Below, piece by piece: positions 16,347 through 25,390 of a stretch of DNA of 64,000 nt. The DNA comes from Rhodococcus sp. W8901 (GTDB taxonomy: Bacteria; Actinomycetota; Actinomycetes; Mycobacteriales; Mycobacteriaceae). The position numbers and the translations under genes were made by a program. Where the stretch lies: positions 2,790,001 to 2,854,000 of the forward strand of contig NZ_CP054690.1 in the NCBI RefSeq assembly GCF_013348805.1, read 5' to 3'. Under the pieces are notes generated by a model. It was not told the DNA's origin. It ran no database searches and saw only the letters and a program-made list of their open reading frames with translations. Within the stretch, counting starts at the first letter, position 1. Each line of letters opens with the position of its first letter.

Positions 16347-16591
16347 TCACAGCCGTGCGCGTTCGGTCGGTGTCGTTCCGCCCCAGATGCCGAACCGCTC
16401 GGGCCCGTGGAGTGCGTGTGATCGGCACGGTGTGAGTACCGGGCAGGTCATGCAGATGCTGACCCCTGCACCGACTTCTTCCTCTCCGTGGCCTCTGGGA
16501 AGAACAGGTCCGGATTCGTCCTGCACAGTCCGCGATCGCGCCAGTTCGGTCCTGCGTTGGCCCCCACTGTCACTACTGCCCTTTCGTTCAT
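16347..16591 (-). pseudogene. WhiB-family iron-sulfur regulator, frameshifted
   Basis: WhiB proteins are actinobacterial redox-sensing transcription factors with a [4Fe-4S] cluster held by four cysteines. The first frame starts at 16591 (GGAGGGGGAGCGC in front) with MNERAVVTVGANAGPNWRDR, then LCRTNPDLFFPE. A one-base loss near 16490 breaks it. The next frame continues EEEVGAGVSICMTCPVLTPC, then GPERFGIWGGTTPTERARL and stops at 16347. All four cysteines, CxxCPVxxxC spacing and the GIWGG turn are visible. Length fits WhiB once one base is restored, so it is either a recent mutation or a base-call error. Confidence 0.82.
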
Positions 16592-16623
16592 GCGCTCCCC
16601 CTCCGAAGCTGCTCGTCAGTACG

Positions 16624-16923
16624 TCAACAGCGCCACGAGCTGCCAGATCGTTCGTGCCGTGCCGACTGCGTCCTGATGGTCGCGCCGGGCCGATCGGCGA
16701 CGATGGTCCAGCCCGCGCCGGACTGCCTCATCACCCGGATGTATTCGCCCAGTTGGGTGTTGACGACCGTAGACAGTAGGTCCTGGCCACCGCCGAAGCA
16801 CCACCGCAGATCCCCGTCGTCGATCGCCTCGGTCGCATCGAGGCTATCGACGTCCGCGTCGTATGCGGGCCGCCGGGACGGCGCGATCGATGGCCACAGC
16901 GCCGAGGGTACGGGGGACCACCG
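16624..16923 (-). pseudogene. Protein-like open frame without a start codon
   Basis: The frame reads like a genuine protein (DATEAIDDGDLRWCFGGG, NTQLGEYIRVMRQSGAGW) and ends at 16624, but no ATG, GTG or TTG exists between the preceding stop and the conserved-looking part. It probably lost its 5' end. Family not recognised. Confidence 0.35.
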
Positions 16924-17075
16924 TCAGTGCTGGCCCGGAAGGTCGACCTCGTCGGGGATTTTGTCGCCGCACAGGCCCTTCCAGCTGGGGTGCCTCAGGC
17001 TGCCCCCGGTGTAAACCGGTGGACGGTTGATATTCGATTCTCGCGCTGTTCCTTGGATACTGGTGAATATTTGGC
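16924..17075 (-). pseudogene. 3' tail of an ATP-dependent DNA ligase gene
   Basis: On the minus strand one frame gives RIEYQPSTG and, after a shift, another gives GGSLRHPSWKGLCGDKIPDE and VDLP, then a stop. This is the typical end of actinobacterial LigC/LigD-type ligases (VEYR-x-T, G-x-LRHP-x-W/F-x-GLR-x-DK-x-P-x-EV). No ligase body lies upstream here. The truncated ligase at 22232-23203, same strand, lacks precisely this end. Confidence 0.6.
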
Positions 17076-17560
17076 TGGGCCGCTGTCCAAACCTGGACGA
17101 TGCGCAGGTATTTGAGCATCCCGCGACGTAGTCCGCTTCGGGCACTCAATCCGTCCCATGCCGGCCTCGCGCTCGGTAGAGGTGGGTGCTGCTGGCGCTT
17201 TGAGTAGTTCGGCCCGTCGGTGACAGTGAAGTCGGCGCCCGGAGAGGACGCAGCGACAAGTTCGATACGGGCCCACTTCGATTGCTCACGGCGTTGACCA
17301 CGTCGGTGCCCACAACGCCGAAATGCGGCAGCGGTGCAGTGCGCTGCACTTGAACCCAATCGCCAGGGATTGATTCTGCATACCGCCTGACCGGTTAGTT
17401 TCTCGATTCGTGATACAGGGCGTCCGGCTTGTCGGTAGCGTCCGCGTTCAGGCGCTTGCTCGGTCGTGTGGCGGCGCGTCGTGGAGCTTTCCTGGCGCGA
17501 TCGGATCCACCGGAACGGGCGCAGGGGACTGTCCAGTCGAGATCGATCAGGGGTCGAGAA
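17076..17560. other. Stretch without an intact gene
   Basis: Contains low-quality frames only. On the minus strand IELVAASSPGADFTVTDGP looks protein-like and may be a further gene remnant. The right end is the leader of the secreted protein at 17561, with AGGGG about nine bases before its ATG. Confidence 0.4.
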
Positions 17561-18454
17561 ATGAACGTCAGCAAAGTCCGGGCGAGGGTGATTCCGACGG
17601 GGGCCTTGGCCGCGGCAATCTCGGTGATCGGCGGCGGTATCGCCTTCGCGCAGGACGGAGGCTCATCGGGAAGCGATGGGTCGTCACGCTCACTCGGCAG
17701 CCTCGGCACCGGATCCCTCGGTAGCACCGATACTGGGTCACTGGGCTCCTCCGGCGCCCAGGAAGGCACTCCCCTCACCTTCGACGGCTGGGGCACCTGC
17801 CCCGTTGAGGACCCAGCAGTTAGTACCTGCGCCACGGTGGTGGTCCGGGGCGGCGACATGAGGATCGGCGGGTTGAAGGTACCTATCCCTGACGGAGGCC
17901 TGAAGATCGCTGGCGGCGTCAAGTACGGAACGCCTGACCCCGACGGTAACTTTGAGGAGATCTTCGTTCCTCAGATGGGTACCAGTGGGGTCTTCTCCAA
18001 CCCGATCTCCATTCCCGGGGGCGCGCTCGGCATCGACACCCCGCTCAATCTCACCCAGATCGCGGCCACGGTCGAGCCGGTTGGTATCCCGTCTGTCGAC
18101 GTGCTCGACCTCAAGGTGTCGATGCCCGTCCGCCTGAAGCTCGAGAACCCGCTTCTCGGTGGCAGTTGCTACCTCGGCTCGGAATCTAATCCCGTAATAC
18201 TGAATCTGGCTACGACCGGCAACCCTCCATCGCGGCCGATCGGTGGCGCATACCAGGGGGCTGTGTTCCCGAACGTGTCGCACACCGACGACACCTTTGC
18301 CGTTCCCGCCGCCAGCGGGTGCGGACCGCTCGGGGCGCTGAACTGGGCGGTGAACCTGCGCGCCGGCACTCCCTCTGTAGCCGGCAGCAACGAACTCGCC
18401 ACGACCAGCGACGTTTACACCGTCCCCGCCCGGAGAGTCCGTCCCCCGGCCTGA
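17561..18454 (+). CDS. Secreted protein partnered with an MmpL transporter
   Basis: A 297-residue exported protein. The signal peptide (LAAAISVIGGGIAFA) is followed by a low-complexity Ser/Gly linker (GSSGSDGSSRSLGSLGTGS) of about 45 residues and a folded part with LKLENPLLGGSCYLGS, a pattern I recall from many secreted actinobacterial proteins of unknown role. Cysteine pairs occur at GTCPVEDPAVSTC and SC...GC. ATG 17561 follows AGGGGTCGAGAA; the open frame from 17429 is not used. It precedes the MmpL gene by 141 bases and probably works with it in envelope lipid export, an inference from context. Confidence 0.75.
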   Translation: MNVSKVRARVIPTGALAAAISVIGGGIAFAQDGGSSGSDGSSRSLGSLGTGSLGSTDTGSLGSSGAQEGTPLTFDGWGTCPVEDPAVSTCATVVVRGGDMRIGGLKVPIPDGGLKIAGGVKYGTPDPDGNFEEIFVPQMGTSGVFSNPISIPGGALGIDTPLNLTQIAATVEPVGIPSVDVLDLKVSMPVRLKLENPLLGGSCYLGSESNPVILNLATTGNPPSRPIGGAYQGAVFPNVSHTDDTFAVPAASGCGPLGALNWAVNLRAGTPSVAGSNELATTSDVYTVPARRVRPPA

Positions 18455-18595
18455 GTAACGCTCGTGCAGGCGAAGCTGCCCGCGTCCTGGTTTCCGAATC
18501 ATCTGATACCAGGACGTTTCTCGCGGCAAGGGGTTCAGCATCTCACCGCTATCTGATCTCGTCCCCCGATGGGCGAGGCTCCCGGGAGGTAAGAC

Positions 18596-20824
18596 GTGGC
18601 GAATGGCACTAAGCAAGGAGCCGTCGACGGCGTCTTCGGGTGGTGGGGACAGACCGTTACTCGACTGCGCTGGTGGGTGATTGTTGTCTGGGTAATCGTC
18701 GCAGCGTGTGGCGGCATCGCTTACGTCGGCATGTCGGGTGACCTGAGCGGACCCGACTACGGGGTTCCAGGGTCGGATTCCGCTACTGTCCGGCAGAGCC
18801 TTATCGAGAGCTTTCCTGCGCTGGGTACAGAGCAGGATGTCATCGTCTTTCATTCCGAGTCCTCGATCACCGACGACGGCGTCTTCCGAGATGCCGTGGG
18901 CGCGACCCTCGCAGAAGTTCTTGGCCACCAAGGTGTCTCGGGAGTCCTCGGGCCGTTCGATCTCGGTGCACAGAAGCAGGTCTCGGCAGATAAGCGGTCG
19001 GCGTTCGCTGCGTTGAGCTTGGACGGGTCGCCCAGGGAGAACGCGGCCACCGCCCGCGACATCCAAGCAATCGTGGACCGCTCGGCGCCGCCAGAGGTGT
19101 CGGTCGCTGTCACCGGATCATCCCCGTTGACAAATGATCTCGTCAAAGTTGAGAAGGCCGACGCTTTGCGGGCTGAATCGCTCGGTGTTCCTGTTGCGCT
19201 GGTAGTGCTGGTACTGGCATTAGGCGCCCTGTGCGCCGGCCTTGTCCCGCTGGCTGTCGCGGGGGTCGGCTTGCTGGCCGCATTCGGCCTCATCGCGGCC
19301 ACCAGCGGCGGATCATCGGTCGACGCCCTCCTTCTCGCAGTCGTGACGATGATCGGGACCGGCATCGGTATCGACTACTCGCTGTTCATCGTCAGCAGGT
19401 TCCGCGAAGAACTCGCCGGAAACGACGTGAGCGACCGGAAGGACCTCGAAGGGATCGCAGCGTCGATGTCCACGACTCTGCGGACGACCGGACGCACGAT
19501 CGCGGCGTCCGGTCTGATCGTCGTCATCGCGATGAGTTCATTGTTGCTGGTCAATTCGCCAGTGTTCCGCCAGATGGCGTTGGGAGTGAGCGCGGCCGTG
19601 ATCGCGGTGCTGATCACGGCGTTGACTCTGCTGCCGGCGCTGCTGGCGGCACTGGGACCGGCACTGGATCGGGGGCACCTTCCTCGGCTGCTTCGGGGAT
19701 TCGAGATGTCCTCGGAGAGCGCGGGTTCGACGTGGTGGTCTCGGTGGGTGCGGGTCGTGATGCGCAGGCCAGTCCTGTTCGGTACTGGTGGTGTGCTCGT
19801 TCTGGTGCTGCTTGCGTGGCCTGTCACATCGATGCAGTACGGCATCAACATGGGGACCGGTGCGCTCGGGGCGGCCCCCTCCGGGCAGGCCGCCGAAATC
19901 TTGCAGCGGGACTTTTCCCCGGGACTCGTCGCGCCGATTCTGGTTGTCGACACCGATGCCGGTCAATCGGCCTCGTCGGAAGTTGCCCAGCTGATGAAGG
20001 ACGATCCACGGATCCTCGAGGTACTTCCTTCCCAGCGGTCGGGTGGACGTGAGCTGACCATTACGATCCCCGCGGTGCCTGTTGACTCGACCGACGCGTT
20101 CGATCTCGTCCGTGATCTCCGGGATGCGACTGGGCAGTTCGTCACGCCTGCGGGTGACCCTCGGGTGGTCATCGGAGGCACCACCGCCGAGTTCGTCGAC
20201 CTCTCAGACGAAGCAACCGGAAAGTTCCCGATGGTGGTGGGGCTGGTGCTTCTACTCTCGGTTGTCTTTCTCGGTGTGGTGCTGCGAAGCATCGTGATCC
20301 CGCTGAAAGCGGTTGCGATGAACCTGCTGGCCACCGGAGCAGCAATCGGCGTCACCGTCGCCGTCTTCCAATGGGGCTGGGGATCAGATGTACTCGGCTT
20401 CGCCGAGGTCGGATTCCTCCAGGTGTACCTACCGATCACCGTGTTCGTCATCCTGTTCGGCCTGTCGATGGACTACGAGGTGTTCCTGATCGGCCGGATG
20501 AAGGAGGCCTGGGACTCGAGTGGCGAAATCGAGCCACCCTCGCTCCGGAACACAGAGGCCGTCGCCGACGGAGTGCAGCACACCGCACGCCCTATCACTG
20601 CTGCGGCCGCAATCATGGTCGTTGTCTTCGGCAGCTTCGTCACAGCACACGTTCTGGAACTCCAGCAGTTCGGTGTTGCACTAGCCGTCGCTATCGCACT
20701 CGACGCGATCGTGGTCAGGATGATCCTCGTACCGGCTTTCATGAAACTCCTCGGACGCTGGAACTGGTGGCCAGACGGAACGAAAGCCGAATCAGCACAC
20801 GACGTTGAAGGAGCACCGGTCTGA
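18596..20824 (+). CDS. MmpL/RND-family transporter
   Basis: A 742-residue membrane protein with the MmpL layout: one N-terminal helix, an outside loop, helices 2-6, a second loop and helices 8-12. The proton-relay motifs of the two halves are visible, GIGIDYSLFIVSRFREEL near 258 and FGLSMDYEVFLIGRMKE near 624. Such pumps move lipids or other envelope compounds across the inner membrane. The start is GTG 18596 after GGGAGGTAAGAC. It is at the short end of the family and lacks a long C-terminal extension. Substrate unknown. An accessory gene with its secreted neighbour. Confidence 0.88.
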   Translation: MANGTKQGAVDGVFGWWGQTVTRLRWWVIVVWVIVAACGGIAYVGMSGDLSGPDYGVPGSDSATVRQSLIESFPALGTEQDVIVFHSESSITDDGVFRDAVGATLAEVLGHQGVSGVLGPFDLGAQKQVSADKRSAFAALSLDGSPRENAATARDIQAIVDRSAPPEVSVAVTGSSPLTNDLVKVEKADALRAESLGVPVALVVLVLALGALCAGLVPLAVAGVGLLAAFGLIAATSGGSSVDALLLAVVTMIGTGIGIDYSLFIVSRFREELAGNDVSDRKDLEGIAASMSTTLRTTGRTIAASGLIVVIAMSSLLLVNSPVFRQMALGVSAAVIAVLITALTLLPALLAALGPALDRGHLPRLLRGFEMSSESAGSTWWSRWVRVVMRRPVLFGTGGVLVLVLLAWPVTSMQYGINMGTGALGAAPSGQAAEILQRDFSPGLVAPILVVDTDAGQSASSEVAQLMKDDPRILEVLPSQRSGGRELTITIPAVPVDSTDAFDLVRDLRDATGQFVTPAGDPRVVIGGTTAEFVDLSDEATGKFPMVVGLVLLLSVVFLGVVLRSIVIPLKAVAMNLLATGAAIGVTVAVFQWGWGSDVLGFAEVGFLQVYLPITVFVILFGLSMDYEVFLIGRMKEAWDSSGEIEPPSLRNTEAVADGVQHTARPITAAAAIMVVVFGSFVTAHVLELQQFGVALAVAIALDAIVVRMILVPAFMKLLGRWNWWPDGTKAESAHDVEGAPV

Positions 20825-21140
20825 CACAGCACGGGGTCAGCCGGAAGGCTGAGCCAATCCGCTAGGGGCCCCACTTCACGGTCCGGAGCTGCCGCTCGGC
20901 TTCCGACTCCGGCTCGTAACGGGGGCGGAGTAGCGAGCGGGCTCGTTGCCCTCTCGAGGGACGCGAGCTGGTCGCGCAACGATCGCCGGAGCGTAGTACT
21001 GAAACCGGTACCCACGCGACCGATGCAGACCAGCCGGCCCGGCCTCTGTCACATCCGTGATGTCGATAGGTCGAGGTATGAGCCGACTGCACTGGCCAGC
21101 ATGGCACCGGCCTTTCCGGCGCTCGCGATCAGGGCTGTCG
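20825..21140. other. Intergenic region between convergent genes
   Basis: No gene seen. GGTCAGCC-GGAA-GGCTGAGCC (about 20833-20854) could fold into a weak hairpin that ends the mmpL transcript. Confidence 0.4.
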
Positions 21141-22247
21141 CTACTGCGGTTCTTCGGCCCAGAGCGGATGCCTCCCGCTGGTGTCGCACACCCAGGTACG
21201 GGAATCGCCGTTGATGTCGAGGGTGTCGGTGAGCCAGTACGTTTCGTCGGGCGCCCATCCCGCGATGACACTCGCTGTGTCGTCATTGACATCGATCGCG
21301 GTCCCAGTTGCGGCCAGGTACCCCGTCACGGTGAGATGCACGCCCTCGTACTCGTCGGCGACCCGTGTCCAGTCAGGGATGACCCATCGCCCCGATCGTC
21401 CGGTGGTCAGGTACCAGTCGTTTCGCTTCTGCGCGGTGACCTCGATGGGGAACCGTCTGCACAGCTCTGCCCATGCCTGCGCGCGGTCTATCTCGTACAC
21501 ACGAGAGTTGACTGGGGCGCTGACTCGTCGCGTGACTGCCCGCTTCCATCCCATGCTGTCCTCGACGAACCACAAGCCGGCAGGCGTCCCATCGAAGAGC
21601 AGTCGTGTCGAGGACCGGGTCGGAGGTGTCGACCACCACCCATCGGACAAGCTCGTGCTCGGATCACGTGCGGCCCGCTCTTCGTTCTCGCGGGTGCGCT
21701 CACGCCAAATGCGAAGACGTTCAGCCTCGGTCGACTCGGGACGGGCGAGATAGTCCGGACGGCCGTCGTCCCAGGACCACACCGACCACTGATCAGTCGC
21801 GACGAGCGCGGTGGTCCACCAATCTGAGTGGGGTGATCGTGCCATGTACTCGGCGACCCGTCCGAGCTCGCGACGCACGGGCTCGGTAGCGGCGAGGGCG
21901 TCCTCGCCCTCCGGTTCCTGCCAGTACCATGCCGCGTCGACAGCCTCGGCGAGAGCCGAACGAAGCATGGACGGTGTCACGTCGGGAAGCGGCACCTCGG
22001 ACAGGCGGCAGGCCACCTCATCAGGCGTGAATACGGTTCGCCACACGTCCTCTGCGCCAGGCCCGTACACCGCATCTTCTCGGCCGGACTCGAGATGATG
22101 TGACGCCAGCACGACCGCGTAACGCAGGGAGTCGCTGTCCTGCTCGAGACCACGGACTCGTTCGGCCTCCAACGCGAACTTGAGCAGCATTCGACGCCCA
22201 CGCGGGCCCGCCAACAAGACCTCCGCTGTACTCAACTTCTCCGCCAC
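21141..22247 (-). CDS. Hypothetical protein
   Basis: A 368-residue soluble protein, Trp-rich and acidic, with no recognised domain. Visible runs include DAAWYWQEPEGEDALAATEP, HSDWWTTALVATDQWSVWSW and a C-terminal half starting at LLFDGTPAGLWFVEDS. GTG 22247 follows GAGGAGTACGGG, a good ribosome site. The 5' end overlaps the 3' end of the truncated ligase frame by 16 bases. Composition is typical of chromosomal genes here. Confidence 0.7.
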   Translation of the reverse strand: MAEKLSTAEVLLAGPRGRRMLLKFALEAERVRGLEQDSDSLRYAVVLASHHLESGREDAVYGPGAEDVWRTVFTPDEVACRLSEVPLPDVTPSMLRSALAEAVDAAWYWQEPEGEDALAATEPVRRELGRVAEYMARSPHSDWWTTALVATDQWSVWSWDDGRPDYLARPESTEAERLRIWRERTRENEERAARDPSTSLSDGWWSTPPTRSSTRLLFDGTPAGLWFVEDSMGWKRAVTRRVSAPVNSRVYEIDRAQAWAELCRRFPIEVTAQKRNDWYLTTGRSGRWVIPDWTRVADEYEGVHLTVTGYLAATGTAIDVNDDTASVIAGWAPDETYWLTDTLDINGDSRTWVCDTSGRHPLWAEEPQ

Positions 22248-23203
22248 CCCGTACTCCTCGACCAGCCGACTTCACCATGATTACAGGGCGGCCCCGGGGC
22301 CGTTGGATGGCGGGGCAGCGGCCACAACGGTTCCCGCGGAGTCGCGACACGGGTCTCGCACTTGGCCGGGACGTTGACTTGCCCGACACGACGACGAACG
22401 GCTGTCGGCCAGTCGGCCCGAACAATTGACCTGTTCGACGCCTTGGGAAGTATCGGCCAAACGAGAGTAGACGCCGAATTCCGCACGTTTGTACATCCCG
22501 TATTACCAATGTCGTCGTACGCGCCGAGCAGCAGCGACCCGACCCCGTCTCGGGCGGCCCCGGTGCCGTCGACCCAGCCGCAAATGACTCCTTCGGTGTT
22601 GCGCCGCAGCGGAGTCTTCACCCAGGTCGGAGCCCGCCTACCGGGCCGGTACGTCGAGTCGGCCCGTTTCGCGACCACACCCTCGAGGTGGTGCTCGCGG
22701 GCCAGCGCGAGCATCCGGTCGCCGTCGACACCGGTCCAGAACGGCGGCACCTGCACCCTCCGCCCCGTCAGCGCGAGGCCGTCGAGTAGCGCACGGCGCT
22801 CGGGATACGGCAGGCCCGTCGTCGATTCCCCGTCGAGCGCCAGGACGTCGAAAACGTAGTAGGTGACGGGAAAGGCGTTGCGCAGCTGCATCGTCGGCCG
22901 CAACACGTGCATCCGGCGCTGCAGCCGGCTGAACGATGGCCGGCCCTTCTCATCCAGGGCGACGACTTCACCGTCCTGGATCACGTCGTGGCCGTCGACG
23001 GCGTCGGCGATTGGGCCGGTCAGTTCCGGGAACGCTGTGGTGATGTCGTTGCCGTTGCGGCTGAACAACCGGACCGCACCGTCGCGATCCTCGGTGACGG
23101 CGCGCTGGCCGTCCCACTTCATCTCGAACGCCCACCCCTCACCGACCGGCGGCCGACCGAGAGTGGCCAGCATCGGTGTCGGTGGTGTCGCGGAGACAGC
23201 CAT
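22232..23203 (-). CDS. ATP-dependent DNA ligase, 3'-truncated
   Basis: The first 230 residues are a normal ligase adenylation domain: lysine motif EMKWDGQRA (K29), DGEVVALDEKGRPSFSRLQ, VFDVLALDGESTTGLPYPER, EGVVAKR and TWVKTPLR. It breaks off at GSLLLGAYDD, where the OB-fold domain should continue, and runs about 95 unrelated residues to 22232. The product would lack the DNA-binding end and is probably inactive. ATG 23203 is chosen over 23281. The missing tail seems to sit at 16924-17075. Family: the LigC/LigD-type ligases of bacterial end joining, without polymerase or nuclease domains here. Confidence 0.8.
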   Translation of the reverse strand: MAVSATPPTPMLATLGRPPVGEGWAFEMKWDGQRAVTEDRDGAVRLFSRNGNDITTAFPELTGPIADAVDGHDVIQDGEVVALDEKGRPSFSRLQRRMHVLRPTMQLRNAFPVTYYVFDVLALDGESTTGLPYPERRALLDGLALTGRRVQVPPFWTGVDGDRMLALAREHHLEGVVAKRADSTYRPGRRAPTWVKTPLRRNTEGVICGWVDGTGAARDGVGSLLLGAYDDIGNTGCTNVRNSASTLVWPILPKASNRSIVRADWPTAVRRRVGQVNVPAKCETRVATPREPLWPLPRHPTAPGPPCNHGEVGWSRSTGWRRS

Positions 23204-23648
23204 AGCCAGATAGTGCGCGCCCAACCGGTCGCGCGACGCCGAACGGTGACGACACTCTGGAGCGCCTGTGACCTGGCTCATCCGATAACGTTCTCAGTTG
23301 GTTCTTGTTAGTGGCACAGCATGCCGGAGTTGGTGCGGGTTCGTTCCTGAGTGTGAGGCTCTCTTCAGTCCGTTTCAGCCGGTCGCGGTGAATCTCAGTC
23401 TGCTTGTGGGGCTACGTGGGATTCCTTCAAATTCTGGTCGTTTTGACGTGTAGCTTGCGAAATCCGCGTCTTCATGACGGAATCCGCTACTCGATTGCAG
23501 GCGACACAAGTTCTCCGCGCCTCGGGGATCGTGGGGTACCCCCGCATCATCGCTGCGGGGGTGATGCCGCCACGACGTACGGCGGGATCTTCTCCAGGCG
23601 CGTGGTGATTGAGTTACAGGCTCGGAGTCCGAAGGTGCTTATCGGGAC
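23204..23648. other. Gene-free stretch with one hairpin
   Basis: No protein-like frame. It contains the stem-loop at 23539-23561, described separately. Confidence 0.45.
23539..23561 (-). terminator. Hairpin downstream of the hydrolase gene
   Basis: CCCCCGCA and TGCGGGGG form a perfect eight-base stem around a seven-base loop. It lies about 90 bases after the hydrolase stop. There is no T-run, so it may be only a 3' stabiliser. Confidence 0.45.
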
Positions 23649-24539
23649 TCAGGCGGGTGGACGTTCCAGCAAGTCCTGGATGAAGGCGGCCACTTCTTCC
23701 GGCTTCTCCTCTGCCATGAAGTGTCCAGCGTCGATCGGTTGGTACGTGGCGGCCGGTGCCCACTGCTGCCACAGGGCCAGGGCGTCGAACCCCAGCTGTG
23801 ATCCCCAGTCCTGGGAGATCACGCCCACAGGCATCGCCAACTGGGCGCCGGCTTTTCGGTCGGTTCGGTCCATCTCGAGGTCGATACTGGCCGTGGCCCG
23901 GTAGTCGGCGACGATCGACGGCACGGCCCGCGAGGAGCTGGCGACGTAGTGGCTGCGCACGTCCGGCGGGAAGGTCGTCCCGTCGGTGTCCCACGCGTCG
24001 AGGAAAGTCCCGAAGAAGTCGTCGGCGACGGCCTCGATCATCCTCTCCGGCAGGCCTTTCGGCTGCGCCATCAGGTAGAGGTGCCATGCGACCGCGGCAT
24101 CGACGCCGTGCAGCACGTCCCAAGTGTCCATCGTCGGCAGCACGTCCAGGATGCCCAAATGGGAGACAGTCTCCGGGTGGTCCAGAGCGGCCCGGACACC
24201 GACGAGAGCACCGCGGTCGTGACCGATCAGGCTGAACCGGTCGTGACCAATGCCGCGCACGACGCTGACGATGTCGTGCGCCATCGTTCGCTTCGAATAG
24301 GTCTCAGGGCTTGCTTCCTCGGGTTTGTCGCTCGCGCCGTAGCCCCGCAGGTCGGGCACGATCACCAGATGCCGCTCGGACAGCCGCCGGGCGACGTGAC
24401 GCCACATGAGGTGTGTCTGCGGGAAGCCGTGAAGCAGGACGACGGGATCGCCGCTGCCGCCGACGGCGACGTTCAGCTCGATGCCTCCCTCACCGGAAAT
24501 CCGGTGGTAGTCGAAGCCGTCGATGGTCAGGTCCGTCAT
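23649..24539 (-). CDS. Alpha/beta hydrolase, haloacetate dehalogenase/epoxide hydrolase type
   Basis: A 296-residue alpha/beta hydrolase. HGFPQTHLMW forms the oxyanion region, GHDRGA carries the nucleophile Asp, and DAGHFMAEEKPEEVA carries the catalytic His. The HGFPQTHLMW/GHDRG combination is that of fluoroacetate dehalogenases and related epoxide hydrolases, which hydrolyse carbon-halogen or epoxide bonds through an aspartyl ester. ATG 24539 is preceded by GAAAGGTGTGCCC. The TetR gene lies 50 bases upstream on the same strand and probably controls it. Confidence 0.82.
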   Translation of the reverse strand: MTDLTIDGFDYHRISGEGGIELNVAVGGSGDPVVLLHGFPQTHLMWRHVARRLSERHLVIVPDLRGYGASDKPEEASPETYSKRTMAHDIVSVVRGIGHDRFSLIGHDRGALVGVRAALDHPETVSHLGILDVLPTMDTWDVLHGVDAAVAWHLYLMAQPKGLPERMIEAVADDFFGTFLDAWDTDGTTFPPDVRSHYVASSSRAVPSIVADYRATASIDLEMDRTDRKAGAQLAMPVGVISQDWGSQLGFDALALWQQWAPAATYQPIDAGHFMAEEKPEEVAAFIQDLLERPPA

Positions 24540-24588
24540 GGGCACACCTTTCGGGTATGTGAATGGATGAGGGGCTCGCCTGCCTCGG

Positions 24589-25248
24589 TCACGAGAAGAT
24601 GGCGCGGGCGGGTGGCTCTGAGTTCGTCGCGCTCGCCCGGAGGGCGGGGACGAGGATGTGGTCAACCAGGTGGGCCAGATAATCGGGGCCGGTAGGAAGC
24701 CCGTTCAGCCTGCGCAGGAGCAGCACCGATCCGGTGATCTCCTCATACGGGAACGGCTGGGCGCTCTCCGCGAGTTCGCCCCGTCCGATGGCCGCGGCGA
24801 GCACCGACGTCGGGAGCTTCGCGCCGGTCGGCCCGGTCGCCTCCTCGATGTGGCTGCACAGATCCGGATCCTCGAGGCCGGCCTGGAGCAGCATCAGACT
24901 CATCGATCCGTCCGCCGCGCGCATCGTGGCGTCGAGCCGCTCGCAAAGCGCGAGCAGGTCTCCGCGGAGGGATCCCGTGTCGATCGCGGAGCCGGATCCG
25001 CCGGACGCAGGGCCGGCCTTCACCGCCGCGACGACCATCTCGCGTTTCGTCTCCCAACGCCGGTACAACGTCGCCTTCGACGCCTGGGCGCGGCGTGCGA
25101 CCGCCTCAAATGTCAACGCGTCGTAGCCGACCTCGCCAAGGAGCTCCAGCACGCACGCGAGGATCTCGCCCTCACGTGCGTGGTCACGCGGTCGTCCGGG
25201 GCGAACCTCCGCCTCGGTGTTCCTGCTACTCCTATTTCGATACGGCAC
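24589..25248 (-). CDS. TetR-family transcriptional regulator
   Basis: A 219-residue repressor-type protein. The N-terminal helix-turn-helix (YDALTFEAVARRAQASKATL, YRRW) is classical TetR; the C-terminal ligand domain (MSLMLLQAGLEDPDLCSHIE; LLLRRLNGLPTGPDYLAHLV) fits the TetR_C_11 type. The start is GTG 25248, inside a 25-base palindrome, so the repressor probably covers its own start region. It most likely controls itself and the downstream hydrolase. Ligand unknown. Confidence 0.85.
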   Translation of the reverse strand: MPYRNRSSRNTEAEVRPGRPRDHAREGEILACVLELLGEVGYDALTFEAVARRAQASKATLYRRWETKREMVVAAVKAGPASGGSGSAIDTGSLRGDLLALCERLDATMRAADGSMSLMLLQAGLEDPDLCSHIEEATGPTGAKLPTSVLAAAIGRGELAESAQPFPYEEITGSVLLLRRLNGLPTGPDYLAHLVDHILVPALRASATNSEPPARAIFS

Positions 25249-25263
25249 GTTTCGTACCGTATC
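25239..25263. promoter_or_regulatory. Palindromic operator of the TetR gene
   Basis: GATACGG and CCGTATC arms flank a centre with ACG-AAA-CGT symmetry (minus-strand reading), giving a near-perfect 25-base palindrome. It overlaps the GTG start of the TetR gene, a classic autoregulation site. Confidence 0.72.
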
Positions 25264-25390
25264 AGTTTGCCCCCGCTACTGCAGATAGACCTCAAACCCG
25301 TCCGGAACCTGGCAGGAATCGGTCATTTCCCGTCGAACCCGTACGAGTTCAACGGGATGGAGGTCTAGGAATCGTCGAACCCGCACGATT

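Noticed and set aside
16844-17359. 171-residue minus-strand frame as a gene
   Set aside because: No ribosome site, and the ligase tail uses another frame across the same DNA; at most it holds remnants.
22232-22508. 95-residue ligase C-terminal extension as a new domain
   Set aside because: Composition is Arg/Pro-rich without hydrophobic pattern, and the true ligase end seems to lie elsewhere; it is read-through into foreign DNA.
23539-23561. Possible CRISPR repeat (CCCCGC...GCGGGG stem resembles type I-E repeats)
   Set aside because: Only one copy, no spacers and no cas gene; better explained as a 3' hairpin.
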